Assembly: GCA_963741495.1 (NCBI GenBank) | Contig: CAVUID010000011.1 | Location: 389,999-453,998 of the forward strand | DNA length: 64,000 nucleotides | Direction: 5' to 3' | Origin: Sulfurimicrobium sp963741495 | Lineage (GTDB): Bacteria; Pseudomonadota; Gammaproteobacteria; Burkholderiales; Sulfuricellaceae | Shown here: piece after piece, positions 1 to 8,265 of the stretch | How positions within the stretch are numbered: the first letter of the stretch is position 1 | How the letters are laid out: the number at the start of each line of letters is the position of its first letter | The notes under the pieces: generated by a model | Seen by the model: only the letters and a program-made list of their open reading frames with translations | Databases searched by the model: none | What the model was told of the DNA's origin: nothing | Program-made: the position numbers and the translations under genes

Positions 1-239
1 GCCGCAAGGTGGAGAAACTGCTGCCCCAGTCGGTGACGGGCCGGGTGAGCTGCCTCTACAAGGTGGACGTGCAGCAGAGCATGGGACTGGCGCGGGCCTA
101 CGAGGTGTTTCACCTGCCTGCGCTGTTTCTGTTTGTGGATGGACGCTACCATGCGCCGATCGAAAGTGAAGTGACCGCGGTTAAAATGCAGCAGGCACTG
201 GAACAGGCCCTGGCCGCTCCGCCGCAGGATGAACCTTGA
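1..239 (+). CDS. Thioredoxin-fold protein, C-terminal part (5' truncated)
   Basis: The window opens inside this gene. The open frame runs from base 3 to the TGA at 237-239, so only about 78 C-terminal residues are visible. They contain the second half of a thioredoxin fold: a beta strand (LYKVDV), then a helix and the stretch AYEVFHLPALFLFVDG, where the Pro after HL sits like the cis-proline of thioredoxins and the strand ends in a Gly turn. The CxxC active site, if there is one, lies upstream of the window, so redox activity cannot be judged. It is followed 13 bases later by ampD on the same strand. It could be a thioredoxin or a thioredoxin-like domain of a larger protein. Confidence 0.6.
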   Translation, partial: RKVEKLLPQSVTGRVSCLYKVDVQQSMGLARAYEVFHLPALFLFVDGRYHAPIESEVTAVKMQQALEQALAAPPQDEP

Positions 240-252
240 AAGGGTGTGAATA

Positions 253-792
253 GTGGAAATAGATCAGTCAGGTTTTTTGAAAGGGGTGCGTTTCATCCCT
301 TCCCCCAACTTCGATGAACGGTCGCCAGACGAGCCGATCAACCTGCTGGTGATTCACAACATCAGCCTGCCGCCGCGCGAATATGGCGGGGATGGCGTGA
401 TCGAATTTTTTACCAACCGGCTCGATCCTGCTGCACATGACTATTACCGCGCAATTTCAGACCTGAGGGTGTCCAGCCATTTTTTCATTCGCCGCGATGG
501 CGAAATCATCCAGTTCGTGAACTGCAACCTGCGTGCCTGGCATGCGGGCATTTCGCGGTGGAAGGCGCGCGAGCGCTGCAACGATTTTTCTATCGGCATC
601 GAGCTGGAAGGCAGCGACTTCGATCCCTATGAGGATATCCAGTACGAGAAACTGGCGGAACTGACGCTGGCACTGAAAAAGGCTTACCCGATCGAGGATA
701 TCACTGGCCATCACAACATTGCACCGGACCGCAAGACCGATCCGGGGCCGCTGTTTGCGTGGGATCGGTATCTGGAAGCGGTTGGTAGTTAG
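253..792 (+). CDS. ampD: 1,6-anhydro-N-acetylmuramyl-L-alanine amidase AmpD
   Basis: Cytoplasmic zinc amidase that removes the peptide from 1,6-anhydro-muropeptides during cell-wall recycling. The 179 residues match the usual AmpD length (about 180-190). The amidase_2 fold is recognisable: NLLVIHNISLPP near residue 30 carries the first zinc His, VSSHFFIRRDGEI follows near residue 75, and GHHNIAPDRKTDPGP near residue 155 carries the second His and the Asp ligand together with the catalytic Lys region. The start is a GTG at 253, preceded by AAAGGG at a proper distance; no in-frame ATG lies nearby. It is convergent with purU, and a strong palindrome lies between them. AmpD loss derepresses AmpC in other bacteria, but no ampR/ampC or ampE is next to it here. 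Confidence 0.93.
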   Translation: MEIDQSGFLKGVRFIPSPNFDERSPDEPINLLVIHNISLPPREYGGDGVIEFFTNRLDPAAHDYYRAISDLRVSSHFFIRRDGEIIQFVNCNLRAWHAGISRWKARERCNDFSIGIELEGSDFDPYEDIQYEKLAELTLALKKAYPIEDITGHHNIAPDRKTDPGPLFAWDRYLEAVGS

Positions 793-801
793 CGGTCAGC
801 A

Positions 802-836
802 GTAGGGTGCAATGCCCGTTGGTTATTGCACCCTAC
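802..836. terminator. Palindrome between ampD and purU, possible bidirectional terminator
   Basis: Perfect 12-bp inverted repeat, GTAGGGTGCAAT at 802-813 and its complement at 825-836, with an 11-base loop. It fills the gap between two convergent genes. No T-run follows it on either strand, so it may act as a transcript-end hairpin or belong to a dispersed repetitive palindrome family rather than being a classical intrinsic terminator. Confidence 0.5.
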
Positions 837-842
837 AGTCAA

Positions 843-1697
843 TCAGTCAAACACCACCGTCTTGTTGGCATACACCAGCACCCGGTTTTCGATGTGCCAG
901 CGCACAGCGCGCGAGAGTACGATCTTTTCCAGGTCCGCACCTTTGCGGATCAGGTAGTCGAGCGAGTCGCGGTGCGAAACACGCGCCACGTCCTGCTCGA
1001 TGATCGGGCCGTCGTCCAGCGTTTCCGTCACATAATGGCTGGTTGCTCCGATCAGCTTCACCCCCCGCTCGAAAGCCCGGTGGTAGGGCTTGGCACCGTG
1101 AAAGGCAGGCAGGAAGGAGTGATGGATATTGATGATGCGGTTGGGATAGTGGCGAATGAAGTCATGTGACAAGACCTGCATGTAACGCGCCAGGATCACC
1201 AGTTCCACATGGTGGTGGCGCAGCAGCGCAAGTTGGGTTTTCTCGGCCTCCGCCTTGGCGTCCTTGAGCACCTCGATGTGCTGGAAGGGAATGCGGTAGG
1301 CTTCCGCCAGCCACTTGTTGTCGGCGTGATTGCTGATGATGAGCGGAATGTCGCAGTGCAGTTCGCCTGCCTGATGGCGGTAGAGCAGGTCCGCCAGGCA
1401 GTGGTCGTAGCGCGAGACGAAAATCGCCACCTTGGGGCGGTGGGTGGAAAGTGCCAGCCGCCACTGCATTTCGAACTGGGCGGCAATGGGTGCAAACAGT
1501 CGCTCGAAATCCGAAATTTCCAGATTGAACTCTTCCAGATCCCACTCCACTCGCATCAGAAATAGCTTGTTCTCGCTGTCCTGATGCTGGTCGGCGTGCA
1601 GGATGTTGGCGTTATGGCGGTAAAGGAATTCGGCGATGGTTGCCACCAGACCTTTGCGGTCTGGGCAACTGATGAGCAGGGTCGCGGTGTTTTTCAT
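843..1697 (-). CDS. purU: Formyltetrahydrofolate deformylase
   Basis: Hydrolyses 10-formyl-THF to THF and formate, balancing one-carbon pools and feeding formate to purine synthesis. It has 284 residues, the normal PurU length. An N-terminal ACT domain (about residues 1-85; ISCPDRKGLVATIAEFLY) is followed by a formyltransferase-like catalytic domain (about 90-284). The catalytic triad region is clear: INIHHSFLPAF holds the conserved Asn and His, and TLDDGPIIEQDV holds the Asp. The ATG at 1697 begins MKNTATLLIS. It is monocistronic as far as I can see, convergent with ampD and about 95 bases downstream of the next minus-strand gene. Confidence 0.95.
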   Translation of the reverse strand: MKNTATLLISCPDRKGLVATIAEFLYRHNANILHADQHQDSENKLFLMRVEWDLEEFNLEISDFERLFAPIAAQFEMQWRLALSTHRPKVAIFVSRYDHCLADLLYRHQAGELHCDIPLIISNHADNKWLAEAYRIPFQHIEVLKDAKAEAEKTQLALLRHHHVELVILARYMQVLSHDFIRHYPNRIINIHHSFLPAFHGAKPYHRAFERGVKLIGATSHYVTETLDDGPIIEQDVARVSHRDSLDYLIRKGADLEKIVLSRAVRWHIENRVLVYANKTVVFD

Positions 1698-1792
1698 GGC
1701 TGGAAAAAAATTGGATCAAGGCCCAATTATAGAGGGATTGGGTGTATACGGGGATGCCGTTCTTGGGTGAACAGGAAAAGTGGCCAGCCGAA

Positions 1793-3652
1793 TCATAGCG
1801 GCCACACCCACAGAATCATGGGTACGCTGACCGCGACCACGATGACTTCCAGTAAAAGCCCCATGCGCCAGTAATCGCCAAAGCGAAACCCGCCCGGCCC
1901 GAGGATCAGCGTGTTGTTCTGGTGGCCGATTGGAGTCAGGAAGGCGCAGGAAGCACCCACTGCGACGGCCATCAGAAAGGCGTCGGGATTAACCCCGAGC
2001 TGGCTGGCCGTGCTGATGGAAATCGGGCACATTACCGCCGCCGTGGCGGCATTGTTCATCATGTCCGAGAGGAACATGGTTACCAGCAGCAACAACACCA
2101 GGCCGACGATGGCATGCCCCTGGGCCACGTTATCCAGCAAAAAGTGCGCAATCATGTCGGCAGCGCCGGTCGTTGCCATGGCATCGGCAACCGGAAGCAT
2201 CGCTGCCAGCAGCACAACCACAGGCCAGTCGACGGACGTATAGATCGAGCGTGTCGGCACGATGCCCAGTGCGACAAAGGCGAGCGCCCCGGCAGCAAAC
2301 GCGACCGAAGCCGGCAGCAGCCCGAGGGCTGTGGCAAGCACGGCAGCGGCCATGAGCAGCGAGGCGGTGAGTGCCTGACCTTTTTTTGGAACGCGGATGT
2401 CGCGCGTGGCCAGCGGCAAACAGCCAAACTGGGCTGCAAAGCCGGACAGCGCCTCGGGCGCGCCTTGCATCAGCAGGACATCACCTGCCTGGATTCGCGC
2501 CGAGCGCAGGCGTTTGATTGTGCGTTGTCCCTGGCGCGATATGGCGAGCAAATTGATGCCATAGCGGGTGCGCAATTCGATGTCGGTGGCGGAGCGGTTG
2601 ACCAGTGTCGCGTTTAATGTCACCACCAGTTCCTGCGTCACGACCTCTTCTGGTGCGGTTTTGTCCTCATCATCGGAAGGCGCAGTGCTGTCAGGCGCCT
2701 CTTCATGCTCGGCCGGTTGTGCTTGATCCGCTTTTTCTGCGCTTGGCGCATCCGCAATGGAGGGTACATCCTCCTCAAGTTTGAGGCCCAGGCTTGAAAG
2801 GGCCGATGACAGGGATTCAGGCTCGACTTCGATGACCAGAATGTCGCCGCTTCGTAGCATCCGATAAGGGTTCGGTGCGGAAATGTGGACGCCGTGACGA
2901 ACCATGCCGACGACCTGGGCATCGGCCTCGTCCAGCATGTGTTCAACTTCGCTCAGGCGCTTGTTTGCCGCCTTGCTGTCTTCGACGATCCGGACCTCGC
3001 TGAGATAGGCGCCGGACTCGAAGCTTCCGCCATCGGCTTGTTTGCGCGTTGGCACCATGCGCCAGCCGATCAGGCCCACAAAGAGCACGCCGAAGAGTGT
3101 AACGGCGGCACCCACTGGCGCAAAGTCGAACATGGCGAAATTCCCCGCGCCTGTCGTTGCCCGGTATCCCGAGACGATCAGGTTGGGTGGCGTTCCGATC
3201 AGGGTGGTCATCCCGCCCAGGATCGACCCGAAAGCCAGCGGCATGAGCACCTTGCCGGACGGCAGATTCAGTTTGGCAGCCATCTGAATGGCGATAGGCA
3301 TCAGCAGTGCCAGCGCACCGACATTGTTCATGAAACCCGAGAGCAGGGCCGCCAGGCCGATGAGCGCCAGAATGCTCACTGTCGGGCCTGCCGAGGTGGG
3401 GAGAAAACGCTGTGCCAGCACATCGACCGCCCCGGAAATTTGCAGGCCGTAACCAAGCACCAGTACGCATGCCACAGTAATCACCGCCGGGTGGCCGAAT
3501 CCGGCAAAGGCTGCGCCACCCGGCACCAGGCCCGCCAGGACGCACGCAAGCAAAGCGCCCATGGCAACCATGTCATGTCGCCAGCGGCCCAGCAGGAACA
3601 TGGCCATGGCTGCCAGCAGCACGGCAACAATTATAATTTGATCAACTGTCAT
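1793..3652 (-). CDS. SLC13/DASS family permease with two internal RCK_C domains
   Basis: Inner-membrane transporter of the divalent anion:Na+ symporter superfamily (CitMHS/ArsB-like fold), 619 residues. Membrane segments fill residues 1-200 and 425-619. Each half carries the typical hairpin signature: MNNVGALALLMPIA with LIGTPPNLIVSGYR in the first, and MMNNAATAAVMCPI with LTPIGHQNNTLILGPGG in the second. Between the halves lie two TrkA_C/RCK_C-like domains (each ending in a GDILVIEV or GDVLLMQG strand). They are joined by a linker of about 45 residues rich in Glu, Asp, Ala and Pro. The substrate cannot be told from the sequence; family members move sulfate, dicarboxylates or other anions. 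A second, larger relative lies at 5708-8056. Confidence 0.88.
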   Translation of the reverse strand: MTVDQIIIVAVLLAAMAMFLLGRWRHDMVAMGALLACVLAGLVPGGAAFAGFGHPAVITVACVLVLGYGLQISGAVDVLAQRFLPTSAGPTVSILALIGLAALLSGFMNNVGALALLMPIAIQMAAKLNLPSGKVLMPLAFGSILGGMTTLIGTPPNLIVSGYRATTGAGNFAMFDFAPVGAAVTLFGVLFVGLIGWRMVPTRKQADGGSFESGAYLSEVRIVEDSKAANKRLSEVEHMLDEADAQVVGMVRHGVHISAPNPYRMLRSGDILVIEVEPESLSSALSSLGLKLEEDVPSIADAPSAEKADQAQPAEHEEAPDSTAPSDDEDKTAPEEVVTQELVVTLNATLVNRSATDIELRTRYGINLLAISRQGQRTIKRLRSARIQAGDVLLMQGAPEALSGFAAQFGCLPLATRDIRVPKKGQALTASLLMAAAVLATALGLLPASVAFAAGALAFVALGIVPTRSIYTSVDWPVVVLLAAMLPVADAMATTGAADMIAHFLLDNVAQGHAIVGLVLLLLVTMFLSDMMNNAATAAVMCPISISTASQLGVNPDAFLMAVAVGASCAFLTPIGHQNNTLILGPGGFRFGDYWRMGLLLEVIVVAVSVPMILWVWPL

Positions 3653-3798
3653 GAGACCTTGCCTGAATAATGGTGGCGCCAGTTATTGTGGCGGGTAAGA
3701 CCGCCACCGGAAAGGATAATCCCGCCAGTGCCGAGAGGCGTGTCAAACACCAGGCACTCGGCACGGTCAGTACGAAATTCGCCGGCTTACAAGCCGGG

Positions 3799-4143
3799 TT
3801 AATCTTTCAAAAGACTCACGCTTGTTTCGGCAGTCGTCTTGTTGATGTCAAACTGTAGTTCGCAATATTCGGTCTGCTCGCATATCGGCGTCGGGTCGTC
3901 TGCGCAACAACTGCCAGCAATGATCCCGGCGTAGAAAATTCCGGTTTTTGCACGAATGGCGTCTGATGTCTCGGTAACATTGAGAATCACCGCGCTAATA
4001 TCCGCCCCGCTGACGTAACTGCTTAGTGACAAGCCATCCTGCAAGGGGAGCAGCACAGGGTCAATTGCCTGAATCTCGGCTTTCAAGACGTTTGCAAAAT
4101 CAGGGGTTCCCCAGGCTGCCAATGCATTAACCAGTTTAATCAA
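3799..4143 (-). CDS. Hypothetical protein, 114 aa
   Basis: I do not recognise this protein. It starts MIKLVNALAAWGTPDF and has no membrane segment or signal peptide. Four Cys residues (SCCADD, ICEQTEYC) lie in the C-terminal third and could bind metal or form disulfides; that is only a possibility. Its ATG at 4143 follows a weak purine stretch. It lies between the PilZ gene (stop at 4193) and the DASS permease on the same strand, with about 50 bases to the former, so it may be cotranscribed with the PilZ gene. Codon use looks like that of real genes here, and no competing long frame fits the stretch. Confidence 0.55.
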   Translation of the reverse strand: MIKLVNALAAWGTPDFANVLKAEIQAIDPVLLPLQDGLSLSSYVSGADISAVILNVTETSDAIRAKTGIFYAGIIAGSCCADDPTPICEQTEYCELQFDINKTTAETSVSLLKD

Positions 4144-4192
4144 GGGCGTTCTCGCAATTGTAGTTGATCAGGATGTTTCCCGTGAGCGGGGA

Positions 4193-4963
4193 CTACACGC
4201 TCTCCAGCAGCTTCTGGTAAATCATGTTTTGCAGGAGCAGAAAAATATCTGTTGGCACATCTATGAACTGTACGCCATAGCGCAACTTGTCCGTTGCTGA
4301 ATCCATATCCGGCTCACTGATGACAGAGCGGACGATGCAGTTGACCGTGGTGGCCAGGCTGATGTCTATATCGTTCAGTTTGACGCGAAATGACAAGCTG
4401 AGTTTGTCGCCTTTTTCCCCGACCTGTTCGGCAGCAATGAATGAAGCCCCGGCGATGCTCAAGTCGTTTATTCGTACTGGCCGGTTAGCCACCATCTCTG
4501 GTTTGTCGGTGTTCGTCACGGAGCCAATGAGGTCAAACCCGGCGCGCGCTGATTTCCTGACTACAATGCATTGCACCGATTTGGGATAGGCCAGGTGAAG
4601 ATAGGGCAGAGGAGTGTTGCAGACGCGCAAAATGCTGGATGAGAACGCGTAAGCATCTTTGCCGGAAAACGACCGCACAACGACAGGCTGGCCGTCGCGC
4701 AGGAGAATTATGCCGCCATCGACAACCGGTGTCGAAACCATGATGGTACGGCCTTTTACATAGCCTATTAGCGTCACGGGATAACGCTCATCCTTTACCT
4801 GAAGCTTTATTGCATCGCCGATTTTTGGCTTTAATTCCTCGAAGGGAAAACTCATTGCTGCGGGGGCCTCTCCGCTATTCTGCTCCGCCGGGGCGGCAGG
4901 GCTTTTCCCCTGCGAGCCGGTGGAATTCGCAACGGTGCTGCGATCTGCGCCATCCTTAATCAT
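4193..4963 (-). CDS. PilZ-domain cyclic-di-GMP effector, YcgR-like
   Basis: Probable c-di-GMP receptor of the flagellar-brake type. I start it at the ATG at 4963 (MIKDGADRSTVAN), giving 256 residues; the frame stays open further upstream but that part looks non-coding. A low-complexity Ser/Ala/Pro-rich leader (about 1-40) precedes a YcgR-like N-terminal beta domain (about 45-135), then a PilZ domain (about 140-250). In the PilZ part I see an Arg/Lys-rich strand (VVRKSARAGFDL) where the RxxxR c-di-GMP motif belongs, then NDLSIAGASF matching the (D/N)xSxxG motif. The first motif is not canonical, so binding should be tested. No flagellar genes are nearby. Other c-di-GMP genes in the window are at 9285, 37146 and 51006. 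Confidence 0.8.
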   Translation of the reverse strand: MIKDGADRSTVANSTGSQGKSPAAPAEQNSGEAPAAMSFPFEELKPKIGDAIKLQVKDERYPVTLIGYVKGRTIMVSTPVVDGGIILLRDGQPVVVRSFSGKDAYAFSSSILRVCNTPLPYLHLAYPKSVQCIVVRKSARAGFDLIGSVTNTDKPEMVANRPVRINDLSIAGASFIAAEQVGEKGDKLSLSFRVKLNDIDISLATTVNCIVRSVISEPDMDSATDKLRYGVQFIDVPTDIFLLLQNMIYQKLLESV

Positions 4964-5265
4964 TTTTCGACCTGCTGTGTTGTTTCGATGACAAACCCTT
5001 CTTGCAGCAACAACTTCCTGCCGGGCCCATAGACCGGCCACGTCAATGGCTTGCCTGTTGAAAGGGCGCCGGCTTTGAGCGGGAGAAAACTATCTGTTAT
5101 CGACATGGCTAATTCTGGCTTCCTGGGTCATTGACGCTCGATCTCCCTCGTCCAGCGAGGACGACGGTATCAAACCAGCGGAATTTCAGCATCAATCGTA
5201 AATTGACGCAAGCACAAGTCAGACAATGCTTCATCCGGCAGCACGCCAACACCGGGAAGCGAACT
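4964..5265. other. Intergenic region upstream of the PilZ gene
   Basis: About 300 bases between two minus-strand genes. It holds only short random frames and a small CCTCG/CGAGG hairpin near 5149. I see no convincing promoter, RNA gene or repeat. The PilZ promoter presumably lies in its left part. Confidence 0.4.
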
Positions 5266-5496
5266 TCATGGTTTTCTTCCCTCGCCCCGTATCGCCCAGA
5301 CGATGTTCCAGATGAGTGAGGTGAGTGCGCCCAGAACGGCGAAGCCGATAATGATGACCGCGACCAGCCCCATCATGTCCTGCTTGAGATACAAGCCGAG
5401 GTAGCCAATCCCGGAGCCGGCGATGCCGAGCAGCAGGGAAAGGACACCGAGCTTGGCGGAAGGGTGGGCGTTCGGGGAGAGAAATTTCAGTTTCAT
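5266..5496 (-). CDS. Small two-pass membrane protein, 76 aa
   Basis: Not a family I can name. After a short hydrophilic N-terminus (MKLKFLSPNAHPS) there are two hydrophobic stretches, about residues 15-36 (LGVLSLLLGIAGSGIGYLGL) and 43-69 (LVAVIIIGFAVLGALTSLIW), then a basic tail (RGEGRKP). This predicts a small helical-hairpin inner-membrane protein. The ATG at 5496 has a possible purine-rich site upstream. It stands alone between the second DASS permease and the PilZ gene, all on the minus strand. The clear hydrophobic periodicity argues that it is real. Confidence 0.55.
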   Translation of the reverse strand: MKLKFLSPNAHPSAKLGVLSLLLGIAGSGIGYLGLYLKQDMMGLVAVIIIGFAVLGALTSLIWNIVWAIRGEGRKP

Positions 5497-5707
5497 GGCG
5501 TGGTCGTATATTCGAGTGTTTCAGTATGGGGTTTTATGATTGATGAGTGGAGTGTAGCGTAACCCATCTTCACATATGGCGGAATGCCAGCCAGAGCCGG
5601 CGCAGGAAATAGATGGTCCGTGAGCATGAACAGCGCCAGTAGTGCCAGAAAGATCATCGGGTCATGTAGGACCCGGGTCTCAGGGTCACTGTCAGTCCTG
5701 CGGTCAC

Positions 5708-8056
5708 TCACAGCGGCCAAACCACCGGCAGCAGCAGCATCGCCACTGCGAACACCAGCAGCGTCAGCGGCAGGCCGAGCTTCACATAGTCCACGAAGCG
5801 GTAGCCGCCCGGACCCATTACCAGCACGTTGGCCGGGTGCGCTACCGGGCTGGCGAAGCTGGCCGCCGCCGCGATCGCGATTGCCATCACTGGCGCGATC
5901 GGCGAGATACCCAGGTCGGCTGCGGCCGACAACGCAATCGGGGCCATTAGCAGCACCAGCGCCGCGTTGGGCATGATCAGCGTGGCGAGGGCCGTACAGG
6001 CATACAGTCCCGCGATCACCGGCCATGGACCGTAAGGCCCCAGCACCGCGATCACACCGCCGGCAAGGAATTCCGCCGCGCCGCTGCTGTGCATCGCGAT
6101 GCCCAGCGGCAGCATGCCGGCGATCAGGAAGATCGAGCGCCAGTCGATGGCGCGGTAGGCCTGCTCCATGCTCAGGCAGCGTGTCAGCACCATCAGCGTG
6201 GCGCCAGCCACCGCAGCGATCGAGATATGCAGCCAGCCGGCCAGCACCGTGCCGATGGTCAGCGCCATCAGGCCGCCCGCCAGCGGCGCCTTGCTCGCGT
6301 CCATCGGCTGCACCTGAATCGGGTTGAGCACGATCAGGTCCTCGTCGGTACCCAGTGCCGCCAGCCGCTCGCGCGGGCCGACCACGAGCAGTGCGTCGCC
6401 ACGCTGCAGGGTCAGCGCGCCGACGCCCGAGCGCAGCGCCTTCCCGTTGCGCCAGACCGCCGCCACCGCGACCTGATAGCGCTCGCCAAGTTCAAGACCG
6501 GCCACCGTCTTGCCGTCAATGCGCACATGTGGGTGCAGCGTAGCCTCGACCATCTCGAGCTGCCCCTCGTCGAACACGCGGAGATAGGGCGTAGCGTCTT
6601 CCAGTATCTCCATCTGCTGCAGGCCACGCAGCACATCCAGGTCCTCCTCGCGGCCCTGGACCAGCAGCAGATCGCCTGCCTCCACCACATCCTCGGACGC
6701 GGCTGCGTCGCGCAGCGCCCCGCCACGGAAAACGCCCAGCAGACGAAAATCGAAGGCATCGCCGATGCGGTTTTCGCCCAGGGTGCTGCCGGCCATTGTG
6801 GAATCCTGGGGCACGCGCAGCACGAACAGACGCTCATCCAGGCGCCAGACCTTGCGGCGCTCATCCTCAGAGACCAGCGCCACGGCCTCGAATCCCGGCA
6901 CCTTGTGAAGCGCCTCGAGGGCCTCGTTGCTGCATTGCACCAGCAGCCGGTCGCCGGCGGCCAGCCGCTGCTCGGCCAGATGCGTGCGGTGTACGCTGCC
7001 GCTGTGACGCAGTGCCAGTACGTTGGCCGCATGCTGTTCGCGGAACTCGAGGTGGCGCAGCGGTTGGCCGACCAGCGGCGAATCCTCGGCCAGCACCAGT
7101 TCGGCCAGTGCGGTCTGCGCCCACAGGCGCTCGTGCAACATCGGCGCCTCGCGTTCGATGCTCAGAGAACTCCAGCGGCGCAGCAGCTCGAAGCGGTCGA
7201 GCCGGCCCTGGGCGAGCAGCACGTCGCCGCCCCGCAGCATGGTCTTGCCCGAGGGCAAGGCCTCGGTACGGTTGTCCCGCGTCAGCGCGATCACCATCAA
7301 CCCGGCCGCCGAGGCCATCGCCGAGTCGGCCAGGGTGCGGCCGGACAAGAGCGCGTCGTCCGGCACGCGCAGCGCGACGATGCGCTCCTGCAGGCCATAC
7401 AGCGTTCGTAACTCGTGCTGGCTGGCCGAGGATTGCGTGGTGTCGGTGCGAGTCAGCATATGGCGTCCGACCAGCGCCATGAAGGCCGTGACGGTCAGCA
7501 GGACCGGCACGCCGATCCAGGCGAAATCGAAGAAGCCGAAGCCCTCACCACGGGACTCGCGCAATGCGTTGCTCACCAGCAGATTGGGCGGGGTGCCGAT
7601 CAGCGTCATCATGCCGCCCACCAAAGTGCCGTAGGCCAGCGGCATCAGTACCCGCGAGGGCGCCACCCCGCCGCGGCGCGCCACTTCCATGGCCACCGGC
7701 AGCAGCAGCGCGGCCACGCCGATGTTGTTCATGAATGCCGACATCACGCCGGCGACAAGCATGAAGATCGTGATCATGCGCAGCTCGCTACGCCCGGCCA
7801 CGCGCGTCACCTGGCGACCGATCTGCTCTGCGATACCGGTGCGCGTGAGACCCTCGCTGATGATGAACATCGCCCAGACGGTGATCACCGCCGGATTGCT
7901 GAAACCGCTGACCGCTTCGGCAGGCGACACCAGTCCCAGCAGGGCAAGGCTGGACAGCACCAGCAGCGCCACCAGGTCCATGCGCAGCCAATCGGTGACG
8001 AACAGGACCAGCGCGGCGACGAGGATGCCGAGGGTGAGGGCGATTTCCAGGGTCAT
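5708..8056 (-). CDS. SLC13/DASS family permease with four tandem RCK_C domains
   Basis: Second divalent-anion permease of the window, 782 residues against 619 for the first. N-terminal membrane half about 1-200 (FMNNIGVAALLLPVAMEV, LIGTPPNLLVSNAL) and C-terminal half about 580-782 (ending VAHPANVLVMGPGGYRF). The roughly 370-residue cytosolic insert can be divided into four TrkA_C-like repeats, each ending in a G-D-x-L-L-V/A-x-G/C strand: GGDVLLAQG, AGDRLLVQC, AGDLLLVQG and RGDALLVVG. RCK_C domains usually bind small ligands and gate transport; the ligand here is unknown. The gene is visibly more GC-rich than its neighbours, with strong G/C third positions, which may mean transfer from a higher-GC relative. 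Sulfate or another oxyanion is a reasonable but unproven substrate. Confidence 0.88.
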   Translation of the reverse strand: MTLEIALTLGILVAALVLFVTDWLRMDLVALLVLSSLALLGLVSPAEAVSGFSNPAVITVWAMFIISEGLTRTGIAEQIGRQVTRVAGRSELRMITIFMLVAGVMSAFMNNIGVAALLLPVAMEVARRGGVAPSRVLMPLAYGTLVGGMMTLIGTPPNLLVSNALRESRGEGFGFFDFAWIGVPVLLTVTAFMALVGRHMLTRTDTTQSSASQHELRTLYGLQERIVALRVPDDALLSGRTLADSAMASAAGLMVIALTRDNRTEALPSGKTMLRGGDVLLAQGRLDRFELLRRWSSLSIEREAPMLHERLWAQTALAELVLAEDSPLVGQPLRHLEFREQHAANVLALRHSGSVHRTHLAEQRLAAGDRLLVQCSNEALEALHKVPGFEAVALVSEDERRKVWRLDERLFVLRVPQDSTMAGSTLGENRIGDAFDFRLLGVFRGGALRDAAASEDVVEAGDLLLVQGREEDLDVLRGLQQMEILEDATPYLRVFDEGQLEMVEATLHPHVRIDGKTVAGLELGERYQVAVAAVWRNGKALRSGVGALTLQRGDALLVVGPRERLAALGTDEDLIVLNPIQVQPMDASKAPLAGGLMALTIGTVLAGWLHISIAAVAGATLMVLTRCLSMEQAYRAIDWRSIFLIAGMLPLGIAMHSSGAAEFLAGGVIAVLGPYGPWPVIAGLYACTALATLIMPNAALVLLMAPIALSAAADLGISPIAPVMAIAIAAAASFASPVAHPANVLVMGPGGYRFVDYVKLGLPLTLLVFAVAMLLLPVVWPL

Positions 8057-8265
8057 GGGCGGTGTCTTCGATGTTTCAAGGCGAGCATGCGACGAGCATC
8101 ACGAGGCGAAGTGAATGGCCAACGCCTCTTGCTATCGCGCTATTCTGCATTCTTGCAGGTGAAAGCTAACCGAGACATGCCCGTTTTTGCTGCCGGCAGC
8201 AAAAGATCTTTTCCATCTTCATTCTTCGTTCCCCGTATTTTCAGAAACATTGGCCGCAGTTTCGG

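Noticed and set aside
6089..7411. 440-codon plus-strand frame inside the large DASS permease
   Set aside because: Antisense shadow of a high-GC gene; its sequence is His/Gln/Arg-rich without hydrophobic or family pattern.
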